The notes under the pieces: model-generated
The model's input: the letters and a program-made list of their open reading frames with translations, nothing else
The model's database searches: none
Told to the model about the DNA's origin: nothing
Position numbers and translations under genes: made by a program
NCBI GenBank assembly: GCA_025922735.1
Contig: JAICHI010000108.1
Location: 1 to 5,124, forward strand
From: Nitrososphaeraceae archaeon
GTDB lineage: Archaea; Thermoproteota; Nitrososphaeria; Nitrososphaerales; Nitrososphaeraceae
Direction: 5' to 3'
Length of the DNA: 5,124 nucleotides
Part shown: positions 1 to 3,997 of the stretch, in pieces
Position numbering within the stretch: position 1 is the first letter of the stretch
How the letters are laid out: each line of letters opens with the position of its first letter

Positions 1-1
1 A

Positions 2-448
2 CTCTATCTTCTGCCTGACTGTCTGTGCTGCCTGTTCTAACCCTTGCTTTATTTTGTCATCAGCCTGACTTCCAGTGACAAAGTTTCCAGCCTTGTCAAG
101 TGTTCCAAGTTCATAGTCTATTACGTGTCGTATGTGCGTATGATTGTTTTCGCCTTGAAATTCTTGTATGCTCTCCCATCTTTGAAAAGGTCCTTCTGTC
201 TGTCTAGTTACCAACTTCCTATTGGGTTCCTTCTCTGCTACCTCAAGACGCATTTCTGCCTTGCGACCCATATATTCACCTTTGACTTTCATCTCAGAAC
301 CTGGCTCATTTTTAGAGGCTGTAGTTGATTCTGATTCTTTGACTATATCTCTAGGCCATGCTTCTTTGATGTTGTCTGGGTTTGTGTAGTATTCATATAC
401 TCTCTCTACTGGAGCGTTTATGTCTATTTGATATTCTATTCGTGACAT
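2..448 (-). CDS. SRPBCC (START-like/polyketide cyclase) family protein, C-terminus beyond the window
   Basis: The frame is open from the ATG at 448 to the left edge, giving 149 residues with no stop, so the 3' end lies outside the window. The opening MSRIEYQIDINAPVERVYEY is the classic first strand and helix of the SRPBCC fold: a short beta strand, then 'I-x-A-P-x-x-x-V-Y-x-Y'. A 'PDNIKEAWP' segment (residues 24-32) follows, then alternating strands, with 'RWESIQEF' and 'HTHIRHVIDYEL' at 90-114. The last visible part (about 129-149) looks like the long C-terminal helix that closes the ligand cavity. Members of this superfamily bind or transform small hydrophobic ligands, but nothing here identifies the ligand. 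The protein lacks a signal peptide and is probably cytosolic. Total length is likely only slightly over 149, since the family usually has 140-160 residues. The start is favoured by an AT-rich TATA-like box about 25 bp upstream, implying a leaderless mRNA. Family call is firm; function is unknown. Confidence 0.85.
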   Translation of the reverse strand, partial: MSRIEYQIDINAPVERVYEYYTNPDNIKEAWPRDIVKESESTTASKNEPGSEMKVKGEYMGRKAEMRLEVAEKEPNRKLVTRQTEGPFQRWESIQEFQGENNHTHIRHVIDYELGTLDKAGNFVTGSQADDKIKQGLEQAAQTVRQKIE

Positions 449-468
449 GGTAAGGGCTGCGCAAGATC

Positions 469-476
469 TTATTTAT
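469..476 (-). promoter_or_regulatory. TATA-like box of the SRPBCC gene
   Basis: On the minus strand this reads ATAAATAA. It is centred about 25 bp upstream of the ATG at 448, the spacing expected when transcription begins at or next to the start codon. No purine-rich ribosome binding site lies between box and ATG. The box is inferred from position and composition only. Confidence 0.45.
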
Positions 477-488
477 CCCATTTCCAAC

Positions 489-638
489 TTACGTCTTCAT
501 GATGATTAGGAATGTACTTAAGATATCATTCTTTGAGTTCGACTTATAAAGTGAATCTTTAGATTCTATTGGAGACCGATCGCAGAATTCAGGCCTCTCA
601 TAGAGGTTATCTAGGCGATCATGCGCAGCAACAACCAT
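489..638 (-). CDS. possible small protein of 49 residues, unrecognised
   Basis: An ATG at 638 opens 49 codons ending in TAA at 489-491, between the DUF4760-like gene (27 bp upstream) and the SRPBCC gene (40 bp downstream), all on the same strand. It lies in the same frame as the upstream gene, just past its stop codon. A purine-rich GAGAGG sits 9 nt before the ATG and could act as a ribosome binding site if the two genes share a transcript. The first half is charged (HDRLD, YERPEF), the middle is rich in Ser, Lys and Asp, and the end is hydrophobic (FLIIM). I recognise no family. It may be a real co-transcribed miniprotein, a degraded C-terminal extension of the upstream gene, or chance. Codon use in the first half resembles coding DNA; in the second half it drifts to AT-rich. 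Confidence 0.3.
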   Translation of the reverse strand: MVVAAHDRLDNLYERPEFCDRSPIESKDSLYKSNSKNDILSTFLIIMKT

Positions 639-665
639 GCTGGCATTCCTCTCTGATATCCTAAG

Positions 666-1085
666 TTATACCTTTGGTGGGTGCTTTTCCTGCCACTTGC
701 GGCCAAGCTCTGCCAAAAGTTCAAAGTTCTCGCGGTGCCGTGGCTCGTTCCACTTTTCCCGAAGACCATAGATTATTGGTTTGCATTTATCCCATTCCGT
801 CTGAAGTGCTCCATATCTGTCAAAAAATAGATCAGCGTTTAGGAATCCTTTTTCCACAAGCAAGCCTGCAAGCTCCCACTTTGACGTGATCCTTTCAAAG
901 AACTGATACTCTCTGCTTCCATGTGCGTATTTACTTGTGAACTCTTCGACCGTCTTTTCATAGAACTGACCCCAGAACCACTCAGCAGCCTGGAAATCAT
1001 AGTCCGTGTTATAGAGCTCGGCCAATCGAAACAGCGTATCGATATCCTGGGCAGTCACTCTGCTTTTTTTCCTACGCACTGCCAT
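666..1085 (-). CDS. DUF4760-like conserved protein
   Basis: This 139-residue protein looks all-helical and is probably soluble. It has no signal peptide or membrane segment. After a basic N-terminus (RRKKSR, residues 4-9) come aromatic helices: 'AAEWFWGQFYEK' at 33-44 and 'YQFFERITSKWELAGLLVEKGFL' over 60-82. The C-terminal half, with a 'DLFFDRYG' helix (85-92), 'EWDKCKPIIYGLRE' (97-110) and 'NFELLAELGRKW' (120-131), matches my memory of DUF4760. Proteins of that family are about 150 residues and pair a 'W-x-x-x-x-P-x-I-x-x-L-R' helix with a terminal 'NFExLA' motif. The biochemical role of that family is not known to me. The gene is divergent from dps across a 92-bp gap, and a TTTATTA sequence about 32 bp upstream of the ATG is a candidate TATA box with a very short leader. 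The open frame is solid; the family name rests on pattern memory and should be verified by a profile search. Confidence 0.75.
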   Translation of the reverse strand: MAVRRKKSRVTAQDIDTLFRLAELYNTDYDFQAAEWFWGQFYEKTVEEFTSKYAHGSREYQFFERITSKWELAGLLVEKGFLNADLFFDRYGALQTEWDKCKPIIYGLREKWNEPRHRENFELLAELGRKWQEKHPPKV

Positions 1086-1113
1086 ATTTGGCAGCAGTGG
1101 TAGGCACTCAATG

Positions 1114-1120
1114 TAATAAA
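1114..1120 (-). promoter_or_regulatory. candidate TATA box of the DUF4760-like gene
   Basis: The minus strand reads TTTATTA, centred about 32 bp upstream of the ATG at 1085. This would give a leader of only a few nucleotides. It is the most AT-rich element in the part of the divergent spacer nearest this gene. Positional inference only. Confidence 0.35.
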
Positions 1121-1147
1121 GCTGTCTGCCTCATTGTTATGTATCTC

Positions 1148-1155
1148 ATATATAA
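1148..1155 (+). promoter_or_regulatory. TATA box of the Dps gene (leaderless promoter)
   Basis: ATATATAA is a near-ideal archaeal TATA box, centred about 26-27 bp before the A of the ATG at 1178. This places the transcription start on or beside that ATG. It rules against the in-frame ATG at 1088, which lies upstream of the promoter, and supports a leaderless mRNA. Confidence 0.7.
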
Positions 1156-1177
1156 TTTTGTGTGCTTTATCATCATT

Positions 1178-1720
1178 ATGGCATCAAAAAGTAGTGGTAG
1201 TGCGACATCTACAGCAGCAATAATGAAGCAAGACGTTAAGACAGATATTGGAGTAAAAGATGATGCTCGTAAAAAGCTGGTCGAGACGCTTAATATGCGT
1301 CTGTGTGACGAGTATGTTCTCTACACAAAGACAAGGAAGTATCACTGGAATGTTATAGGACCTCGCTTCCATCAGCTGCACGAGTTCTTCAAAGAACAGT
1401 ATGAAATCCTCGATGAAATGGTAGACGAAATAGCAGAAAGGGCAAGGCAGCTTGGCGGCAAGTCCCTTGGCACGCTTGACGAGTTTGCCCGCTACTCAAG
1501 CATCAACGAAGACCCTGGTCAAAATCCTGACGCACAGACAATGATATCAAACCTGCTAAAGGATCATGAAACAATAATCAAGACGCTTAGGAAGAACGCT
1601 GATGAAGCTGAAGAGTTAGAAGACATGGCAACAAATGACTTTTTCCTGCAAGCAGTAGAAAAACATGAAAAGATGGCGTGGATGTTAAGGGCACATCTGG
1701 AAGGCAAGGACACTCTCTAA
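1178..1720 (+). CDS. dps: Dps-type ferritin (DNA-starvation/stationary-phase protection protein)
   Basis: Dps proteins form 12-subunit cages that oxidise Fe(II), usually with hydrogen peroxide, and store it as ferric mineral, so protecting DNA from Fenton chemistry. The 180-residue product has the inter-subunit ferroxidase ligands in their standard arrangement: H56 in 'KYHWNVIG', H68 in 'FHQLHEFF', and D83 and E87 in 'MVDEIAERA', followed by the typical 'LGG' turn (92-94). A four-helix bundle follows to residue about 173. The N-terminal tail of about 30 residues is Ser/Thr/Ala-rich with lysines at 4, 17, 21 and 27, a plausible flexible DNA-contacting tail. The ATG at 1178 is chosen because an ideal TATA box lies 26-27 bp upstream. 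The longer in-frame start at 1088 would add a hydrophobic stretch unlike any Dps and begins before the promoter. An oligo-T terminator follows the stop directly. Family assignment is certain; DNA binding is inferred. Confidence 0.95.
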   Translation: MASKSSGSATSTAAIMKQDVKTDIGVKDDARKKLVETLNMRLCDEYVLYTKTRKYHWNVIGPRFHQLHEFFKEQYEILDEMVDEIAERARQLGGKSLGTLDEFARYSSINEDPGQNPDAQTMISNLLKDHETIIKTLRKNADEAEELEDMATNDFFLQAVEKHEKMAWMLRAHLEGKDTL

Positions 1721-1739
1721 TCTTTTTTCCTTATTTTTT
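1721..1739 (+). terminator. oligo-T terminator after dps
   Basis: Two T6 runs begin at the base after the dps stop codon (TCTTTTTTCC then TTATTTTTTG) with no stem-loop before them. This is the standard intrinsic terminator of archaeal RNA polymerase. The core CTTTTTTCCTT recurs on the minus strand at 3307-3317. Confidence 0.7.
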
Positions 1740-1962
1740 GGCACACAAATCTATTGCATCTTATTAGATCTTCCGATCCTACTTAGTGCCTGTAGGACAA
1801 GGCTGCCTGCTTGGAATTAGAATTATTATCACTAACAGTTAAGTCGCCTGCTAACCAACCAGAATCAAACACCCCACGACACACACACCCATATGTACTG
1901 CATTCATATATTTTCTCTCTCTGTCTGCTGATAAAACGAAGAAAGAAGAAAAAGGTTACTCT
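1740..1962. other. AT-rich spacer without a convincing gene
   Basis: This stretch between the dps terminator and the small membrane ORF has stops in all frames apart from short or composition-driven ORFs. It contains a CA-rich run (about 1879-1890) and a CT-rich run (about 1912-1923). A CATATATTTT element at about 1905-1914 is a candidate TATA box for the small ORF starting at 1963, which would give a leader of about 30 nt. No RNA gene is recognised. Confidence 0.5.
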
Positions 1963-2043
1963 ATGCCACTTTTTGGATTCTTACTGGTCGTATATTTTTT
2001 ACTTGTTATATCCTATATATTATACAGCTATATGGGGAAATGA
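1963..2043 (+). CDS. possible 26-residue single-span membrane peptide
   Basis: An ATG at 1963 opens 26 codons ending in TGA. The product begins MPLFGFLLVVYFLLV, continues with a further hydrophobic and tyrosine-rich stretch, and ends in Met-Gly-Lys. Residues 3 to about 22 form one uninterrupted hydrophobic segment long enough to cross a membrane, and the only charged residue is the final lysine. A purine-rich tract ending in AAAAAGG lies 7 nt before the ATG and could serve as a ribosome binding site. A TATA-like CATATATT lies about 55 bp upstream, so a leadered transcript fits. The stop falls only 7 bp before the stop of the convergent gene. The DNA is very AT-rich, and AT-rich sequence easily encodes hydrophobic peptides by chance, so this is a candidate. 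I recognise no family. Confidence 0.4.
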   Translation: MPLFGFLLVVYFLLVISYILYSYMGK

Positions 2044-2050
2044 ATGTATA

Positions 2051-2356
2051 TCACTTCCAAAGCATGGGTCTGTCCTTGATCCTATTCCATCCTTCTTCAT
2101 CTGATTCAACTTGCTCTACTGTGATTTCGTCGAAATAGCGATCCAGTACACTTCTCCTTTCCATTGCAAGCGGCGGGGAGCAATAATCTTCTTCCACCCA
2201 GTATGCGTACCCATCAAACATTCTTGCATTCTCTAGGCCGTGATGCAGCTCCTCTCCAAATGGTCTGAGACTTGATATCTTGCCCGAGCTGAGCTCTTGC
2301 CTAAGATCTGCTCTGAGATCCTCTTTTGGCTTGGCCTTGACTACATATATTGTCAT
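2051..2356 (-). CDS. conserved-looking hypothetical protein of 101 residues
   Basis: I do not recognise a named family. The protein starts with a strand-like MTIYVVKAKP followed by a charged helix (residues 11-24) and 'LRPFGEELHHGLENAR' (30-45). A 'WVEEDYCSPPLAMERRSVLD' segment (53-72) follows, and the end is an acidic then aromatic tail (DEEGWNRIKDRPMLWK). The beta-helix opening and small size suggest a compact alpha/beta, perhaps ferredoxin-like, fold, but that is a guess. The single cysteine (C59) sits in a well-formed motif next to two prolines. Codon use is even and the frame is uninterrupted, so I regard the gene as real. It stands alone: divergent from the PPOX gene (144 bp apart) and convergent with the small membrane ORF. 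There is no signal peptide. No ribosome binding site is evident before the ATG at 2356. Confidence 0.75.
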   Translation of the reverse strand: MTIYVVKAKPKEDLRADLRQELSSGKISSLRPFGEELHHGLENARMFDGYAYWVEEDYCSPPLAMERRSVLDRYFDEITVEQVESDEEGWNRIKDRPMLWK

Positions 2357-2454
2357 TGCAAATACAGATATGATCTATGGGGCAGCATTGGCTAAAAACA
2401 ATTTATTGAGATAAAATAATGCTTCTGCAAGTGCCTGATCATTCTTTTTTATTC

Positions 2455-2460
2455 TTATAT
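2455..2460 (+). promoter_or_regulatory. candidate TATA box of the PPOX gene, flanked by two TGATCA sites
   Basis: TTATAT sits about 43 bp before the TTG start at 2501, implying a leader of about 17 nt. Identical TGATCA hexamers lie on either side, at 2436-2441 and 2468-2473, the second within the 8-bp palindrome TTGATCAA (2467-2474). Their starts are 32 bp apart, about three helical turns. This could be an operator pair, or chance in AT-rich DNA. Confidence 0.35.
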
Positions 2461-2500
2461 TGAAGATTGATCAAGATAATAGTAGAGCAGTAGAGAAAAA

Positions 2501-2869
2501 TTGTTGCATCTTGCTGGTGAGAAATACATCAACCTAGAAACCTACAGAAAGAACGGGCGAGGAGTCAGGACACCTGTGTGGTTTGTCGAAAGCAGTAGTG
2601 ATGATGGTAGCATACTATACGTGCGGACCTCTGACGACACAGGCAAGTACAAGCGTATACGCAATAATCCGTCTGTGCAGGTAGCTCCATGTGATATGCG
2701 CGGTAGCGTGAAGGACAAGTGGGTCAAAGGAGAAGCAAGGATAGCCAGCGAAGAAGAGAAACTGAAAGCGTTCAAAATGCTGGAGAAAAAGTATGGCATA
2801 ATCTACAAGATGACACGAATGTTTATGTCACGCAAAAATTATGTAGTAATTGCGATACGTTTCACATAA
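2501..2869 (+). CDS. PPOX-class split-barrel flavin/F420-binding protein (pyridoxamine 5'-phosphate oxidase-like)
   Basis: The 122-residue product belongs to the small split-barrel proteins often annotated as PPOX-class F420-dependent oxidoreductases. They bind FMN, F420 or a related cofactor at a dimer interface and usually reduce small molecules in the cytosol. Diagnostic segments appear in order: 'INLETYRKNGRGVRTPVWFVE' spread over residues 10-30, 'LYVRTSDDTGKYKRIRNNP' (39-57), 'VQVAPCDMRG' (59-68) and 'WVKGEARI' (74-81), then a helical C-terminus ending in the strand 'YVVIAIRF'. The 'TxxxTGKxxRIRxNPxVxVAPCDxRG' pattern is characteristic of the family. The start is problematic: an in-frame stop at 2483-2485 limits the N-terminus, and no ATG or GTG lies between it and the first conserved residues. 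TTG at 2501 or the adjacent TTG at 2504 must therefore be used. Cofactor preference (F420 versus FMN) cannot be settled by eye. Confidence 0.9.
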   Translation: MLHLAGEKYINLETYRKNGRGVRTPVWFVESSSDDGSILYVRTSDDTGKYKRIRNNPSVQVAPCDMRGSVKDKWVKGEARIASEEEKLKAFKMLEKKYGIIYKMTRMFMSRKNYVVIAIRFT

Positions 2870-2910
2870 AAAATTGCAACTGAGAAAAAGCTGCTTTGGA
2901 AAAATAAAGA

Positions 2911-2985
2911 GTTCTACTTGTCCTCAGCGGAGCCTTACTGAGGGGCGGAGGTATGAATCACAGATACTATAGCCGTCTGAATGAG
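2911..2985 (+). ncRNA. candidate structured RNA (GC-rich island)
   Basis: Within an AT-rich spacer, bases 2920-2951 form an abrupt GC-rich island. CCTCAG (2922-2927) pairs with CTGAGG (2938-2943) around a 10-nt loop, extendable by one U-G pair. GCGGAG occurs twice, at 2927-2932 and 2945-2950. An AAAAATAAA element at about 2900-2908 could be a TATA box about 25-30 bp upstream. No real reading frame crosses the island: the only ATG after GGAGGT gives 13 codons. The strand and ends are guesses. I cannot match it to a known RNA family. Confidence 0.3.
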
Positions 2986-3083
2986 TGGTTATAAAAATGA
3001 ATCCAACTACACAATCGTGCTATACTTTGATCGTTACTAGACGTGCAGCTTTATGAATAGTAAATATGCACAGAAACTATCAA

Positions 3084-3098
3084 TATTGTTATACAATA
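3084..3098. promoter_or_regulatory. 15-bp dyad, possible operator of the CxxC miniprotein gene
   Basis: TATTGT-TAT-ACAATA is a perfect 6-bp inverted repeat with a 3-nt centre, ending 33 bp before the ATG at 3132 and just upstream of the candidate TATA element ACATATCT (3105-3112). The size and symmetry suit a homodimeric helix-turn-helix regulator. AT-rich DNA produces such dyads fairly often, so the evidence is positional. Confidence 0.35.
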
Positions 3099-3131
3099 AT
3101 GTTCAAACATATCTTTTTGATTATAAGCTAA

Positions 3132-3296
3132 ATGAATACTTCTTGTAGGTCATGCGGACGATACCTTATACCAGTTTTGCACTGTAATGTCTGCATGGAG
3201 TCAATTTCATGGATCTGCAATAGCTGTGAAAGATTGAAGGATGTGACGCACCACCACACAATGGTTGCGCAGGATGCCCATAAAAGAGAAGACTGA
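3132..3296 (+). CDS. CxxC-rich miniprotein, putative zinc-binding
   Basis: This 54-residue product has three regularly spaced CxxC pairs: C5-R-S-C8, C18-N-V-C21 and C29-N-S-C32. It also has H17 beside the second pair, a His triplet at 40-42 and H50. Six cysteines plus histidines in so short a chain strongly suggest one or two structural zinc sites. The order CxxC, CxxC, then His cluster recalls B-box or treble-clef fingers, though the spacing does not match a textbook B-box. A Trp (W27) and Ile/Val/Leu residues between the pairs would form a small core. There is no signal peptide or membrane span. The ATG is preceded by a TATA-like ACATATCT centred about 24 bp upstream, so the mRNA is probably leaderless, and a 15-bp dyad lies just beyond it. 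The gene stands alone. Function is unknown: nucleic-acid binding, protein adaptor, or zinc/iron-sulfur carrier are all possible. Confidence 0.75.
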   Translation: MNTSCRSCGRYLIPVLHCNVCMESISWICNSCERLKDVTHHHTMVAQDAHKRED

Positions 3297-3303
3297 CATA
3301 GCG

Positions 3304-3317
3304 AAAAAGGAAAAAAG
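3304..3317 (-). terminator. oligo-T terminator of the 49-residue minus-strand gene
   Basis: On the minus strand this reads CTTTTTTCCTTTTT, sharing the 11-mer CTTTTTTCCTT with the dps terminator. It lies about 70 bp beyond the stop at 3388 and within a few bases of the end of the convergent CxxC gene. The match to the dps site supports a genuine terminator. Confidence 0.5.
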
Positions 3318-3355
3318 TAGAAGCCAAGCTCCGTAATTAGTTACAAGAGCTACCT

Positions 3356-3384
3356 ATATTCACACATCCCGTGTATGTGAATAT
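3356..3384. repeat. inverted repeat (hairpin) between convergent miniprotein genes
   Basis: ATATTCACA (3356-3364) and TGTGAATAT (3376-3384) form a perfect 9-bp stem around an 11-nt loop containing CCCG. The hairpin begins 3 bp past the stop of the minus-strand gene, in the 91-bp gap between two convergent genes. No T-run follows on the plus strand. It may stabilise the 3' end of either transcript or be a protein-binding dyad. Confidence 0.5.
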
Positions 3385-3387
3385 GTG

Positions 3388-3537
3388 CTAAATCTGCTTT
3401 GACCTTTTGCGCGCTGCTTCCATGCGCGGGTCTTTTTCCGGATATGGTTCCGGCCTTGGCTCCTCGCCCAGCTGACCAGATGTGGCATCATTTAGCGCTT
3501 GGTCGCGCTTGAAGGGGTTCTTCCGTTCGGTGCTCAT
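3388..3537 (-). CDS. small charged, proline-rich protein of 49 residues
   Basis: The product opens MSTERKNPFKRDQALNDATS, continues through a Pro/Glu-rich centre (EEPRPEPYPEKDP, residues 25-37) and ends in a basic helix (MEAARKRSKQI, 39-49). It has no cysteine, signal peptide or hydrophobic segment and is probably largely disordered. I do not recognise a family. Several points argue for a real gene. GC-rich third positions contrast with the AT-rich flanks. A good ribosome binding site, GGAGAG, sits 8 nt before the ATG. A TATA-like CCATATTA centred about 42 bp upstream of the ATG fits a leader of about 15 nt. A matching oligo-T terminator lies downstream. It is divergent from the DUF6659-like gene across 88 bp. 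Such proteins can act as nucleic-acid or protein-binding accessories, but nothing shows that here. Confidence 0.65.
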   Translation of the reverse strand: MSTERKNPFKRDQALNDATSGQLGEEPRPEPYPEKDPRMEAARKRSKQI

Positions 3538-3545
3538 ATATATCT

Positions 3546-3551
3546 CTCTCC
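3546..3551 (-). promoter_or_regulatory. ribosome binding site of the 49-residue minus-strand gene
   Basis: GGAGAG on the minus strand, followed by 8 nt and then ATG. It is the clearest Shine-Dalgarno match in the window, where most other genes appear leaderless, and it fixes the start at 3537. Confidence 0.55.
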
Positions 3552-3594
3552 AACAGTAACTTGACATCCATGGCTAATATGGCTTTACTAAAAA

Positions 3595-3603
3595 TTCAAT
3601 AAA
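3595..3603 (+). promoter_or_regulatory. candidate TATA box of the DUF6659-like gene
   Basis: TTCAATAAA is centred about 27 bp before the ATG at 3626 with no ribosome binding site between, again the leaderless spacing. Positional inference. Confidence 0.45.
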
Positions 3604-3625
3604 CACCCTCTTCTAACAAGAAATC

Positions 3626-3997
3626 ATGGATCTTAACAAGCTTTGTGAGCGAGTATTTGCATTGAACGAGGACATAAGGTATGCTGGCGTCGTCGACAGT
3701 ACCGGCACACTGATTGCAGGCGGCATGCGCAAGGGTATTGACTCCATAGTGAACGAGACTGATGAAGAATTGTTCCTCACGCAGACTGCATTGCGTAAGT
3801 CAATGAGGGAACGCTTCGATGCATCTATGGGAGGGGCAAGATTCGCTTACGTCGAGCGTGAAAAGATGTCCGTACTTACATTTTACATGAAAGACAAGAT
3901 ACTACTTGTCACACTTGAGCCAAACGTCGACTCACACACAGCAATAGACATTGCAGACGATGCGCTTGAGTTACTAAACGGCAAGTCCTCTTTATAA
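3626..3997 (+). CDS. DUF6659-like small alpha/beta protein
   Basis: The 123-residue product has a helix (2-16), then a beta-rich region 'IRYAGVVDSTGTLIAGGMRKGI' over 17-38. A long helix (48-65, containing TQTALRKSMRERF) and two strands follow ('ARFAYVEREKMSVLTFYM', 71-88; 'KILLVTLEP', 91-99), and a C-terminal helix ends the chain. Strand-helix-strand order and a glycine-rich turn after the second strand resemble the Roadblock/LC7-profilin-like arrangement. I associate this pattern with DUF6659, found in many copies in ammonia-oxidising archaea; both points are from memory. Biochemical role is unknown. The 'DSTGTLIAGGMRxG' signature is the best handle for a search. There is no signal peptide or membrane segment. 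The start is supported by a TATA-like element 27 bp upstream. The last six bases, TTATAA, are shared with the convergent oxidoreductase gene. Gene reality is near certain; the family label is moderate. Confidence 0.85.
   Translation: MDLNKLCERVFALNEDIRYAGVVDSTGTLIAGGMRKGIDSIVNETDEELFLTQTALRKSMRERFDASMGGARFAYVEREKMSVLTFYMKDKILLVTLEPNVDSHTAIDIADDALELLNGKSSL

Noticed and set aside
44..328. Plus-strand ORF of 94 codons
   Set aside because: It is antisense to the well-supported SRPBCC gene and its Cys/Phe/Leu-rich translation resembles no protein family.
2..448. Possible frameshift near 185 in the SRPBCC gene
   Set aside because: Careful re-reading of the AAAA/TTTT run shows the frame is intact from 448 to the edge; the first impression was a miscount.
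1765..1780. GATCTTCCGATC resembling a sequencing-adapter core
   Set aside because: Only about 10 bases match in the reverse complement and the flanks continue as ordinary spacer, so adapter contamination is unlikely.
1811..2104. Plus-strand 97-codon ORF with a TTG start
   Set aside because: Its first part is low-complexity spacer and its last part is antisense to the gene at 2051-2356; the composition looks non-coding.
2911..2985. tRNA or classic C/D-box RNA
   Set aside because: No cloverleaf, T-arm consensus or properly spaced C and D boxes could be found; only isolated CTGA and ATGA strings occur.
2953..2994. 13-codon ORF directly after GGAGGT
   Set aside because: The putative ribosome binding site abuts the ATG with no spacing and the peptide is too short; the segment fits better as part of the RNA-like island.
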